Below are positions 35,597 through 48,297 of a stretch of 64,000 nt of DNA, piece after piece. The position numbers were made by a program, and so were the translations under genes. Numbering within the stretch: the first letter of the stretch is position 1; each line of letters begins with the position of its first letter. Location: NCBI GenBank assembly GCA_002104895.1, contig MCFG01000073.1, positions 60,001-124,000 on the forward strand. Direction: 5' to 3'. The notes beneath the pieces are model-generated. The model had not been told where the DNA came from. It did no database searches and saw nothing but the letters and a program-made list of their open reading frames with translations. Source of the stretch: Anaeromyces robustus. Lineage: Eukaryota; Neocallimastigomycota; Neocallimastigomycetes; Neocallimastigales; Neocallimastigaceae.

Positions 35597-37821
35597 ATTT
35601 TAATCTATTATAAATGATTATGGATAGAATTTTTTTAATTATATCATATTCAATCTATTGTTAAATAATTTGGATGCTTATTATAATAATCATATAATAA
35701 ACAAAGATATATAATTCACTTTTGTTAATACTTAATAAATTTATAGAAGTGTTTGTATATCAAAATAAAATTGTATAAAAATTATTGTTAATGTAATATA
35801 TATATTTTCAAAAAAAAAAAAATTCATGTTTTATCAATATATATTGTAAAACTAAAATTTAAATATGATTTAAATAAAAAAGGTAATTTATGTCCATTAA
35901 AATTATAGTATTTACATTAGATATATCATTATTAATTATATGAAATAGTAAATAGATATAACAATGAAATAATATAATAATATTAATAATTATATTTAAA
36001 TATTTAAAAATAAAAAAAATACTCTCTTTTTTTTTTATCTTTATAAACTCTTTATATTCATCATTAAATCAAATAATAAAATAATTATAAAATAAAAATA
36101 TATAAATAGTAGTAAATAAATTAAATAATTAGAATATCAATAAAAAAAAAGTATTGTAAGTATGTAATTTATGGAAATAAAAATATCATTAATAATAAAA
36201 ATGTTAATTTTTTTTTTATAATATTGCCTATTATTTTTCTCAATACTTATGAATATCTTGTGGTTAGATTTTCATTGATATAAAGTATTTTATATTTCAA
36301 ACTTAAAATTATTAAATATTTTTTTAATATATCCATTCTTGGTATATTTTATATTTTATTCATTAAAGAAATTACAGTTCACAATCCTCAAAGAATAATA
36401 TATTTTTTAACATAATTGTTTTTATTATTTTTGCCGAAAATATTTTTACCAAAAATATATTATTATTGCTTAAACTTTTGTAAATACTTTATCTCATATA
36501 TTATTATTATTTTTATACATTTTTTAATATCAATATTTTTATACATATAAATAAAAAATATCTCTTTTCATATTATTTTTTGAACTTTAAATTACGATTA
36601 TGTTAGTGTATATATGATATAATATTATTATATAATATAAGAAATATTTGTATTTTATATATTTTATTTTTATTTTTTTAAATAAAACATTCTTTTTAAT
36701 TTTTATTTTTTTTTATTAATATATTATTATAATATAATTATAATATAATAATATCTTAATAATATTATTAAATAATAATAATAATAAATTAATATAACAA
36801 AAATCTTCCAAATGAATAAGTTATGCTATTATTATTAACATTAATTATTTTTTTTATTATTATTACTATTATTATTACTATTATTAATATTATTATTATT
36901 ATGATTAAGATTTTTAATTTTATAATAATTATATTTTTTTTTAATATTTACTTTTTTTTATTATTTTTCTTTGCCTTTAAATAATACTAATAATTATAAT
37001 CATGATAATAATTATATAAATATTCAATTTTTTTTTTAAAAAAAAAAGTAAAAATAAAAATCATTCCACTAAACTAATAATTCTTTGAGCAAATTATTAT
37101 TGGTTTTGAATGATGCTTGTGTAATGTTAAGTAAATTAGTCAACTTATTCAATACTAAATTTTTAATTAAAAAATTTAATGATAATAATAAAAAATTATT
37201 TTTTTTTTTAAATATATATATTATATTATTATTAAAAATAATTATTATAAAAAAAATAATTATAGTTAATGATTATTATAATAAGATTTTGTCTCAAGTT
37301 TTTAAATGATAATAGTTGAATTTGTGTTACAATGTCATATGAATTTTGATTCTATTTCCCAATTAGTAACACTTTTTATACAATTAAAATGCATAATAAA
37401 AATATTAAAATATTATATAAAATATGTAAACTTTATATCATCAAAAATATATAAATAATGATAAAAAAATTTGTTCTTTTTTTTTAATTTTTAATTTTTA
37501 AAAATATTCTTTTTTTCAGTTATAATACATTTTATTAGAATATAATATAAAGTATATAAAAGAGAAATAAAAAAAAAAAAAGAATATATTGAAAAGAAAT
37601 AAAAATAGTTAAAATTTGATTATATATAATTAAATTTTCTAATATTGAAAATTTAAAAAGAAATATTTAAAAATAATAATTATATAATCAAAAACAAAAA
37701 AACAAAAACAAAACAAAAAAAAAAAAAAACAAAAAAAAAAAGAAAAAAAGATTAAAATTTATATTATATTATTAAATAATAAAAATAAAAGAAAAGAAAA
37801 GAAAAATAAAAATAAAAAAAA

Positions 37822-38844
37822 ATGAAATTTACTATTGGTTTATTAATTTTAATTTTGGCAACTACTATTTCTGCTAAATGTGGACCAGGTTATGGTTCTT
37901 GCCCATCAAATTATTGTTGTTCTCAATATGGTTATTGTGGTACAGACGAAGCTTATTGTGGTAAAGGATGTCAAGTTAATTATGGAATATGTAATACAAT
38001 CGTAACCACTACTAAAACTTCTTCTTCTCAACCTACTTATTCTACTAATGGACGTTGTGGTGAAAATTATGGTATTTGTCCAAATAATGGTTGTTGTTCA
38101 AGATACAATTATTGTGGTAATACAGATGAATATTGTAATATTAATTTAGGATGTCAATCAGAATTTGGAAGATGTGGAAGTGGAGAAAGTTTAAATAAAT
38201 TTCAATTTTATTCAAAATGTAAAAATTCAAAACATTGGGCTCTTACTTTTGATGATGGACCATATATTTATGATTTAGATTTACTTGATTTATTAAAAGA
38301 AAAGAATGTTAAAGCAACTTTTTTCATTAATGGTGCTAATGTTATGGATATTACATCAACTCGAGGAAAAGAAATTGTTGAAAGAATGTATAAAGATGGT
38401 CATGTTATAGGTTCTCATACTTGGGGACATGCTGATCTTACTACACTTGATGAAGACGGTATAACTTATCAAATGAAATCATTAGAAGGTGTCATTTATG
38501 AATATACAGGTAAAAAACCAGCTTTTATGCGTCCACCTTATGGTTCAGGTCATAATGATTATAGAATTAGTAAAATTTTAGAAAAACTTGGTTATACTGC
38601 AGGTGTAATGTGGAATGTTGATACTTTAGATTGGAGTAATAAAGGAAATATTGATACCATTCTTAATACATTTAATAATAATATTGGAAAATCATTATTA
38701 TCATTAAATCATTGTTTTTATCAAGGTATTTCTAAAGAATCTTTACTTCGTTTAGCAGAAGCTGAAATTGATTTTGTATTATCTAAAGGTTATACTCCAG
38801 TAACTATGGATGTTTGTCTTGGTCTTGATGCTTATCAAAATTAA
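37822..38844 (+). CDS. Secreted chitin deacetylase with two CBM18 domains (CBM18x2-CE4)
   Basis: 340 aa, no intron; the most compact of the CBM18-CE4 set. Signal peptide at 1-18 (ISA|KCG). CBM18 modules lie at about 19-57 (CCSQYGYCG) and 78-118 (CCSRYNYCG), joined by a short Thr/Ser linker (about 60-74). CE4 (about 126-340) carries TFDDGP (142-147), SHTWGH (198-203), RPPYGSG (237-243), WNVDTLDW (264-271) and SLNHCF (294-299), so all five motifs are canonical. It ends TMDVCLGLDAYQN, as in the paralogue at 14675. It probably deacetylates wall chitin. The ATG lies after a long A-rich leader with repeated AAAAATAAAA. Confidence 0.93.
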   Translation: MKFTIGLLILILATTISAKCGPGYGSCPSNYCCSQYGYCGTDEAYCGKGCQVNYGICNTIVTTTKTSSSQPTYSTNGRCGENYGICPNNGCCSRYNYCGNTDEYCNINLGCQSEFGRCGSGESLNKFQFYSKCKNSKHWALTFDDGPYIYDLDLLDLLKEKNVKATFFINGANVMDITSTRGKEIVERMYKDGHVIGSHTWGHADLTTLDEDGITYQMKSLEGVIYEYTGKKPAFMRPPYGSGHNDYRISKILEKLGYTAGVMWNVDTLDWSNKGNIDTILNTFNNNIGKSLLSLNHCFYQGISKESLLRLAEAEIDFVLSKGYTPVTMDVCLGLDAYQN

Positions 38845-39204
38845 AAAAATTATTTTTTTTAAAAATATGAATTTAAAAATCATAAAAAAAAATATTTATT
38901 TATAAAAAACAAAAGAGATAAAATCATAATAATATTTAATATATATGTATATATATAAATATCTTTTTTAAATGAAAAAAAAAAAGAAAGAAAAAAATTT
39001 CATTTTATTAACTATTAAATAGTGTATTTTTTTAAATTTTTTGTATATAAATATATATATATATGCCTCTATATCTATTATTATAAATACTATATATATA
39101 TATATTAATTAATTAACAATTAATATATATTTATTTTAAAAATGTATTTAAGAAATGAAAAAAAGATAAGTCGTTAATCTAATTAAATTATTGAGAAAAA
39201 AAAA

Positions 39205-39276
39205 ATATAGTAGAAATTAGAATATAAAATATAGTAGAAATTAGAATATAAAATATAGTAGAAATTAGAATATAAA
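39205..39276. repeat. 24-bp tandem repeat, three copies
   Basis: Three exact copies of a 24-bp unit beginning ATATAGTAGAAATTAG, followed by diverged partial copies (ATATAGAACAAAATAAA, ATATAGAAGAAATAAAG). Intergenic, about 360 bp after the CBM18x2-CE4 stop. Confidence 0.85.
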
Positions 39277-39834
39277 ATATAGAACAAAATAAAATATAGA
39301 AGAAATAAAGACAAATAAATAAGAACAAAAAAGAATGAAATAAAAATATTTTAAAAATTAAAATAATTAAAAAGTTAAAAAAAATATATAAAGTATTGTT
39401 AAAAAATGTTTTTAAACAACTGATATGTATGGTAACTTTTTTGAAATATAAAAAAAAATTTTTTTATCATTATATAATAATCATATATAAAAAAATTTTT
39501 TTTTATTATTAAAATATAATTTTTTTTATTATTATGTATATTATATATATTAAAAAATTATTTTTATAATATTTATAATAAATATTTATAATAAATAATT
39601 CCATATTATTAATTAATATATTACTATATTTATCTATATTTTATAGATAAATTATGATATGAGTTTCTTTTTAATCTTTATTATCTTTATAATATATATA
39701 ACCTATTTTTTCATTTCAATTAAAATTGTTATTAATGATATTGTTATATATATATATATATATTTTTTTAAATAAAATATTAAAATAATTAATTACTACT
39801 TTTTTTTATTTTAATAATTAAAATAACACATTTA

Positions 39835-39870
39835 AAACTTTAATAACACATACATGTGCTATTAAAGTTT
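39835..39870. repeat. 15-bp-arm hairpin
   Basis: AAACTTTAATAACAC (39835-39849), a six-base loop ATACAT, then GTGCTATTAAAGTTT (39856-39870). The arms pair at 14 of 15 positions and are not simple AT repeats. Confidence 0.7.
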
Positions 39871-40372
39871 AGTGATGACATTGTATATGGATAAATTTTA
39901 AACTATTTTTTAATCTAAAAACTTCGGAGGATTACTTCAATAGAATTATGTCAAAATTAATAAAAAGGAATAATAATATGCATGTATACTTAATTAAATT
40001 TTGAAATTGATTTTACTTTTTTTAACTTTTTTTTTTTTAAATCATAATTATGCATTATCTTTTTTTTTTTTTTTAATTATTAAAATTAATTTTTTATAAT
40101 AAAAAAATTAAGATTTTTTCTTTCTACCATATATAAAAAAAAAAAATACCAATATCATAGTTTTTTTTAAATATATATAAATATATACAAATATATATAT
40201 TTATTTAATCTTTCTATTTGTTATATAATATCTATTTAATTATTGAGAAATATAGATAAATATTTAATGATTACGATTAATTTAATTATTATTTTTACTA
40301 TTATTATTATTGTTATTATTATTATTATTAAATTAATAATAATTGTTTATTAACAACTGATTAAACTTCTAA

Positions 40373-40409
<37 letters not shown>

Positions 40410-40630
40410 AATACATAAATTTAAAGCTAATCTTAAATATCTATATTTAATTTTTTTTTTTAAAAAAAAGAAAAAAGGTTATGAGCATTTTAATATTAAT
40501 TTTTAAATTGCTAAATTACTACATTTGTATATTTGATTAAATATAATTGTGTAACATTAATGAAAATATTCTTTATTGCTCTTTATGTTTTTTTTTATGC
40601 ATATTTAATGTAATTCATATTTAATTTTTA

Positions 40631-40681
40631 TTCTTCTTCTTTTTCTTCTTCTTCTTCTACTTCTTCTTCTTCTTCTTCTTC

Positions 40682-40710
<29 letters not shown>
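40631..40710. repeat. CTT then ATT microsatellite
   Basis: A CTT-rich tract with TTTTCTTCT variants followed by a pure ATT tract. Intergenic. Confidence 0.8.
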
Positions 40711-40712
<2 letters not shown>

Positions 40713-43700
40713 TGATACGACTTTTTCATATTTTTCATAATATATATATTAATTTAATTATAAAAAAAATAATTATAAGTTTTTTTTTTATTTTTTTTTT
40801 TCAGTTTAGTTTAAATAATCTTTTAATGATATTATAAAGATAATACTTTAAATATAATAGAAAAAAGGAAAAAGATCCATCTCTTATAATTTATAAAGAA
40901 TTTCTTTTATTAATTAATGAATTTACTTCTTACAAATTCGATATAGTTTTAAATATTCTTTTGTTTTTTTGAATATTTTATATCATTTTCATTATTTTAT
41001 ACTCTCATTAATAAATCAAAATAAAAAAAAAACAACTATTATTTCATTTTCATATATTTTATAAATAGTTGTTTATTATAATTTATATTATTATATTTAT
41101 TAAAATTTTATTTTAACCATTTTTTCCTATTTTTTTTCCTTAGTTTTTTTTTTATTATAATTCAAGTAATAAAATAAAGCAAAATATATTTAATAACTTT
41201 ATAACTTTATAACTTTAGTTATTAATTCCTATTCTTATAAAAAGACAGTGAAGATTGAATTATCCAAGCCTAAAAGAGAATTTTATTATATTTATTAAGT
41301 ATTATTCTTAGAATAATTAATAAACATTTAATATAAAAAATTTAATATTTAATATTTAATATTTAGATATATCAACCAATAAAAATTTATTAATAATATA
41401 AACTCTTTTTCTTTTTTTTTTTTTTTTTCTTTTTTAGTTTTTCTTTTTTAATATATTTAACGGCATAAATAAAATTCCAAATAATTTATTAATTTTAATG
41501 TTTAATATTCAAAACGTAATAAAAAATAGAGTGAAATAAAATTTAAATCAAATATTAAATAATAAGACATTGTTATAATAATAATAATAATAAAATAATA
41601 AAATAATAATAATAAAGGTTCTCTTTAATATGCACTTATTAAATAAAAACACTTTATTTTTTTTTTTGTTAAATAATAAAATAAAAATTTTATTTTTTTA
41701 TAGTTTATTTTATTTTTCTTTTTGTTTTGTTTTTTAACAGTATTTTTTAATAATTTGTTATTGAATAAGCTATAATGTAAAACATCAATAATAATACATT
41801 AATATAATTAGTTAAAAGTAATTACATTAATATAAAGAAAGGAATAAAGATTATATTATATAATATATTATAATATAAAATATAAAATATCAATTCAAAT
41901 AATATTTTTCAATATTTTAAATTATTTATTTAAATATAATTTTAAATATAATCATTTAAATTTATCATTTTTAAATTGACTTTTAATATATTCTTATATA
42001 TAATAAATTTTATTAAAAAAAAAAACAAAAATTATCTATAATATATTTACATTTGTATAAAAAAAATATATTATATAATATATTTAAACTTGTATATAAT
42101 GTTATGTATTTAAATTAATATACATTATTTAATCATATTCATAATGAAATTCTTTATTATTTTGTATTCATTAAAGGAAATAAAATTGAAACAAAATAAA
42201 AAGAAAAAAGGAAAAAAAAAAAATATATATATATTAAAAAAAAAAAAAGTAATTAATTATTATAATTATTATATATATTATATATATTAATCTATATATT
42301 AATAGTATTATGATTTATATATTAGAATATACTAAATAAATATTAAATAAGATTGTTTATTTGATATAAGATAAAAAAAATAAATTATAAAAAAACTATT
42401 ATAAACAAAACTCTATGTTAAGTGTTTATTTTACTTAACTTTAGATTACCAAAAAGTTTTTATTTTTTAGACTTTTATTTGATAATTTTATTTTGAGTTT
42501 TTTTATTTCGTTTTTCTATTTTTTTTACATAATTTAAAAGTTTAAAAAATATAAAATGATTATAAAAAAGGAAAATAAAATAAAAAAAAAACTAAAATAC
42601 TTTATGTATTATATAATAATCCATGTTATTTTATTTTATTTTATATTATTTTGATTTTATTTATTTATTTATTTTTTTATTTTTTTTAGATAGATAAGGA
42701 ATAATCTTTTCCAACAGATATTATTTCATATATTATAAATATATTATTAATTAATTATAAATTATAATTATCTATATATTAATATATTATAATTAATTTT
42801 TAATTTTATTATTCTAATATAAAAGTTTATAAAATAAGATTTCATTTAATAAATTATATTATTTATATATTGAAAATTATATGGATATATAAATTAATAA
42901 TATATTTAAAGTAAATTATTTTATATGATTTAATTTATTTATTTGATTTTTTTTCTTTTTTATATTTAAAGAAAATCTGCAATATGTCAAATGTTCAAAA
43001 AAGAAACCTTAATATTAATTAATTAAATCAAAAATCATAAAAATTTTTTTTAGATTTTCAATTGGAATTTTTTTATTTTTATATATTCAAATACATTCTA
43101 ATATATTTATAAAACTTATCAGCATTTAAATATATATTTAAATAATGTATTAATATAAAATTTTATTTGAATATATAAATGGATAAATTAAATATATTTA
43201 AATATATAAATAAATGAATAAATGAATACTTATTTAAATAGATTTGAATATATTATAATATATAATAGAAAAAAATTTTTTCTTCATATATATTATCATT
43301 TTCATTTTATTATACTTTTTTTTTTTTATAATTATGTAATAATAATAAAGTTAATATATTAATAATTTATAATAGTTTTATATATAAAAATTAGTTATAT
43401 TAAAATCAAAAAAAAATTTTTTTCTTCTTTTTTTTTTTAGTTTTAGGTTTAAATCATGATTTCAAGAATTAATTTAGGTATATTTAGCAATGTATAATAG
43501 GAATTAAAAGTATTGGAATTAAAAAAATAATTTAATAAAACGGAATGTTAAAGGTTGGTTTTTAGGATTTATTTGGAATTTTATTAATGAAATTAAAACT
43601 AATATCATATAAAAATTATAAATGGATTTATAATAAAAATAATAAAAAAAATTATTAATTAGAATTTAGAATTCTTTTTTTAAATTTTCTACTTTCTAAA

Positions 43701-44275
43701 AATTTATTTTGTTAAAATTCATTTTTTTTTTCCTTCGATAAATCTATTTAATATTTCCTATAATAATAATTAATTTATTTTTTAATAGTTTTTAATATAT
43801 TAATTATTGAAAGATTTGTTAATTCTTATTATATATAATAAAATCATTAATAAATCATAATAAATATAAATAATAAAATTAATAATAAAAAAAATTTTAT
43901 TATTTAATATATTTGTTATTATTTTAATTTATATATGGATTCATTTTTTTTTCTAGTATAAATACAATAAAAAATTCTTTAAAAAAAAATTTTTTTTTAT
44001 TTATTTTATTTTATTTCCAAAATTTAATAATTGTCAAAACATTTCTTAAAAAAAAAATAATTTCTTATAAATTAAGAAAAACTTTTATAATTATTTATTA
44101 ATAGTTTATAAATAAATTATTAATAAACATTTATTATATAAAGAATAATAATTGTATTATAGAGTTAATTAGTCTTTATTTAAAAAATAAAGTATTTATA
44201 TTAAATAGAAATTTTTATTTTTTTAATTCTCTTTATTATATTAGATAAATATATTATATAAAAATAATATTAAAA

Positions 44276-45211
44276 ATGGTTTCCTTTAACCTTTTAAAAA
44301 ATATTTTATTAATTATGACTACCTTTTCTCTTTCTAATGCTGCTATTCGAAAAATTGATAGATGTGTTAATAGTGGTGATTTTGCTTTAACATTTGATGA
44401 TGGACCAAGTTTAGAATTTACTAGTAAAGTTCTTGATGTTCTTGATAAAGAAAATGTTAAAGCTACTTTCTTTATTAATGGTATGAATACTTGTGATCTT
44501 AAAAATGATCCAGAAGCTGCAAAACTTGTTAAAAGAGAATTTGAAAGTGGTCATGTTATTGCAAGTCATACTTATTCTCATCCAGTAAATGGTATTACTG
44601 GTTTAAGTGATGAAGAATTAACTAAAGAAATTCAAACTTTAAATGATATTATTCAAGAACTTATTGGAGTAAAACCTGCTTTCTTTAGACCTCCATTAGG
44701 TGAAGTTACAGATGCTAATGAAGTTATACTTGAAAAAACTGGTATGACAGCTGATATTTTATGGAATTTAGATTCTGAAGATTGGAATGTTCAGTATAAT
44801 GCTACTCAACAATATTATGATTTATTAAAAAATGCTGATCCTAAAAAAGATTCCTTTATTGCTTTAAATCATGATATTCAAAAAATTACTGCTACTAAAA
44901 ATTTAGAAATTGTTATTCCATATATTAAAAGTCTTGGTTTTAATTTTGTAACTATGGATGTTTGTACTGGTATGAATGCTTATCAAGATGGTGCTACTAA
45001 TCCAAATATAATTAATAATGAAATAAGTAGAAATCCAATTTCCGGTAATGCTACTGATCCAAATGTTATTCCTTCAAATAGTAATACTAATTCTACTAAT
45101 AATGATTTATTTAATCTTAATAATGAAAAAAGTGGTACTATGCAAACTCAAAGCTTTACATTTGCTTTAGCATTTGTTTTAGTTTTATTCAATATATTAT
45201 TTAATAATTAA
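44276..45211 (+). CDS. GPI-anchored polysaccharide (chitin) deacetylase, CE4, intronless
   Basis: 311 aa. Signal peptide at about 1-22 (LSNAA). The CE4 domain has TFDDGP (39-44), SHTYSH (97-102), RPPLGE (138-143), WNLDSEDW (163-170) and ALNHD (196-200), all canonical. An Asn/Ser/Thr-rich spacer (about 240-285) is followed by a hydrophobic tail (about 293-311, FTFALAFVLVLFNILF) preceded by small residues, a likely GPI signal. No CBM18 is present. It aligns along its whole length with the intron-containing gene at 1426-2589, including DRC...ALTFDDGPS and [11 protein letters not shown]. The NDPEAAKL stretch here spans the position where that gene has its intron. It probably modifies chitin at the cell surface. 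Confidence 0.92.
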   Translation: MVSFNLLKNILLIMTTFSLSNAAIRKIDRCVNSGDFALTFDDGPSLEFTSKVLDVLDKENVKATFFINGMNTCDLKNDPEAAKLVKREFESGHVIASHTYSHPVNGITGLSDEELTKEIQTLNDIIQELIGVKPAFFRPPLGEVTDANEVILEKTGMTADILWNLDSEDWNVQYNATQQYYDLLKNADPKKDSFIALNHDIQKITATKNLEIVIPYIKSLGFNFVTMDVCTGMNAYQDGATNPNIINNEISRNPISGNATDPNVIPSNSNTNSTNNDLFNLNNEKSGTMQTQSFTFALAFVLVLFNILFNN

Positions 45212-48200
45212 GAAGAGAATAAAAATAATAATTATTATAATAACATTTAAAACTAAAAAATACTGTTGATAAACCAAAAAAAAAAAAAGAAAAGAAAGAA
45301 AAAAGAAAAATTACTAATATATTTTAATATTAAATATATATATATATAATATATATATATTAATTATTAAAAATATTAGTAACTTGTTTATCGACTAATT
45401 CAGTATTTTGATTATAGATTTTAACTATTAATAATATTTTACAGAATTGCATATATAATTTTACTAAGAAAAAATATTATTAATATTATACACAATAGCA
45501 TATATTATAATTTTACTAAAAAAAAATATTATTAATATTATACAAAATAACATATATAATTTTACTAAAAAAAAAATATTATACACAATAACATATATAA
45601 TTTTACTAAAAAAAATTATTATTAATATTATACTCAATAACATATATAATTTTACTAAAAAAAATAGAATAATTTAATATTACTTTAGTAAAATTTATAT
45701 ATTATAGAATATCATTAATTATTTTTTTAATAATATCAATTATTTACTATCAATATATCCATTATTATTTTAAACATATTTATTAATATATATATTTTAA
45801 TTCATTATGTATATTTTTAAAAACTATATATATACGCTTTTATAATTATTAATTCTTTATATTATTTAGAAAATAGTATTATTATAATTTTACTATTTTT
45901 AATTTATATACAATAATAGAAATATAAAAAAATATAATAATAATATAAAAATAAAAATAAAAATAAAAATTTTGGAAATATAAAATATATATATAAAGTT
46001 TAAATTATCTTTTTTATCTATTTTGTTTTATTAAATAATTTATTATTTTGTATTATTTTGCATTAATAAATTTATTTATTTATATATTTATTTATTATTT
46101 TTTTTTTAATTTATATTTTTTTAATCATATTTTATTATTTTTACATCAATATTTTTTATAAAGGTCATATATACAAATATATACATATATATATAAATAT
46201 ATATAAATATATAAAATAATAATAATAATTAATTATTAAAAAAATTTTAATAATTATTATATTTAATTTATAAGAGAGATAAAATTAGTATAAAGATTTT
46301 TTTTTTTTAAAAAAAAAAATACATTAATATTTTTCCTTTATATATATATTTTGTTTTTAATATATTTACACATTTATTATATACCTATTTACCTATTACT
46401 ATTATTATTACTGTTTTTTTTTTTCAATTTGAAAAATATATTTTTTTTTATGCTTATATTTATACTTTTAGAAAAATATTAAATCCAATAACATATTTTC
46501 CTATAGTATATAAAAGAATATATACATATAAATATATAAATTTTTTTATAAATAAATAAACATTTTTTATTTATGCAATGACTATTTTTACATATTAAAT
46601 ACATTTTAATATTTTAATATTTTAATTTTATTTATTTTTTCATATATATTTGCTGTGTTTTTATTTTAATTATACCAAAAGAATACAAACAATGTATTTT
46701 TTACCAAATTAAAAAAGAAAAAAAAATAATTATTTTCTTTTTATAAATTATAAAATTTATTTGTACAAGAAGTTTTAATTATTCATCACTAATTTTATTA
46801 TAGTCATTATGACTTTTTCCCCCTTTTCTTCTTTATACCATTAATTATATATAATTAATAATAATATATTGTGTTTTTTGTTTTTATATATTTTTTATAA
46901 ATAATTTTTAATTATTATTATGTATTAAATATTCTTTATATTGTTAATAATTATATATAATTAATTTTAGTTTAAATATTTAAGTATTTATTATATAAAC
47001 TTTTTATTTCCAAAAAATATATAATTTTTTTTTAATAATAAAAGTTAAGATTATAATTAATGAAGATATCAAAAGTCATAACAGAAAAAATAATATATTT
47101 ACTTCTTAAAATGTTACAAATAATCATTAAGATATTAAACTATAAAAAAGGTTATATTTTTAGATTTATAATCATAACATTATATATAATATTTAATTAA
47201 TAACTAAAAATTAATTTATATATGAAAAAAAAAAAAAAATAAAATAATAGGTTACACAAATCAATGATTTTAACATATGCATATAAAAAAATATTTAAAA
47301 ATAATAATTAATATAAAATATATTCCAAAAAAATATATGGAATTCCTCTTATAAAACTAAAAAAAAAAAAAAAAACTATTTATAAAATAAAATATATATT
47401 TCAAAAAATAATTACATTAATTTTAAATTTTTTATTTTATATATAATATAAGATTGATTATTATATATAATATTCACTGTTATATATATAAAAATTATCA
47501 AATTCATTAATGATATATAATTATTAAATTATAAAAATAGTATTAATATTATGATTTCATTGAAAATGTTTTTTTTTTTTTATTAAAAAATAAAAAAATA
47601 ATATTTTTAAATATAAGAATTATCAATAATTGTAATATTTTTATAGAAATCTTTTTACAAAAAAAAATAATTTTAGTAATTATTAAAATTTTTATTAGTA
47701 TGTTATAATTAATTATTTATATATATTTACTTATTTTTTTAATTTACTATTTATTTATTTATTTATATTATTAATGTAGTATTATTTGTATTTTAAATAA
47801 TTTTAATTATTGACAGTTAATTTATATTATATTTCTATCATAAAAATAATTAAATATTTTAATTATTATTATATTTTTTTAATTATTTTATAAATTTTTT
47901 AAACTAAAATAAAAAAAGATTTAAAAAAAATAAAAAAAATTCTTTTATATTCTAATTATTCCAATATATTCTATCTATATTAAAATTTTATATATTTTTT
48001 TAATAATTAATTAATTTTTTTTTTAAAATAAAGAAATTTAAAAAAAAAAAAAAATAAAAAATTTTTTTTAAAAAAAGTATTTTTATCCAATCATATTTCA
48101 AATCGAGAATTTTTTTTTATAATTATAAAAATTAAAGTTACAAAAAAATTTTTTTTTTTTAATATTAAATTTAGTAGAAATAATATTTATATATAATATA

Positions 48201-48297
48201 TTTTTTTATATTAATTATAAAAAATATAGTAAAAAAAAAAATAATTAAATTTTATAATTATATAATCAATTTATAATCATATATACAATTAATAAAT
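45212..48297. other. 3.1-kb AT-rich spacer, no gene seen
   Basis: Besides the minisatellite at 45449-45664, it holds (TA)n, poly-A and poly-T tracts (46287-46318, 47569-47581) and TTTA-like stretches. No coding character was seen. The final bases before 48298 are the AT-rich leader of the co-chaperone gene. Confidence 0.65.
45449..45664. repeat. Five-copy minisatellite with 45-55-bp units
   Basis: Five copies of GCATATATAATTTTACTAA + A-run + TATTATTAATATTATAC + ACAATA, varying by loss of the central ATTATTAAT block and in A-run length. The array is followed at 45684-45702 by an inverted partial copy (TTTAGTAAAATTTATATA) that can pair with the last unit. Confidence 0.8.

Larger units (their letters stand above)
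32465..37821. other. 5.4-kb AT-rich spacer, no intact gene seen
   Basis: Upstream of the esterase (minus) and of the third CBM18-CE4 (plus). It contains an imperfect hairpin (33441-33528), a 9-bp triple repeat GAATACTTT (about 34593-34619), a TTTA array (35540-35596) and a faint possible coding relic near 37080-37390. 37560-37821 is a long A-rich leader with CAAAAA units just before the deacetylase ATG. Confidence 0.65.
38845..44275. other. 5.4-kb AT-rich spacer, no intact gene seen
   Basis: Contains a 24-bp triple repeat (39205-39276), a 15-bp-arm hairpin (39835-39870), a (TA)n run (about 40376-40405), a CTT microsatellite (about 40631-40682) followed by (ATT)n, and a short frame near 40874-40968 with mixed composition that is probably chance or an old relic. 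No gene was recognised on either strand. Confidence 0.65.

Noticed and set aside
40376-40405. (TA)n run as a promoter element
   Set aside because: TA runs occur throughout the spacers and no gene starts nearby.
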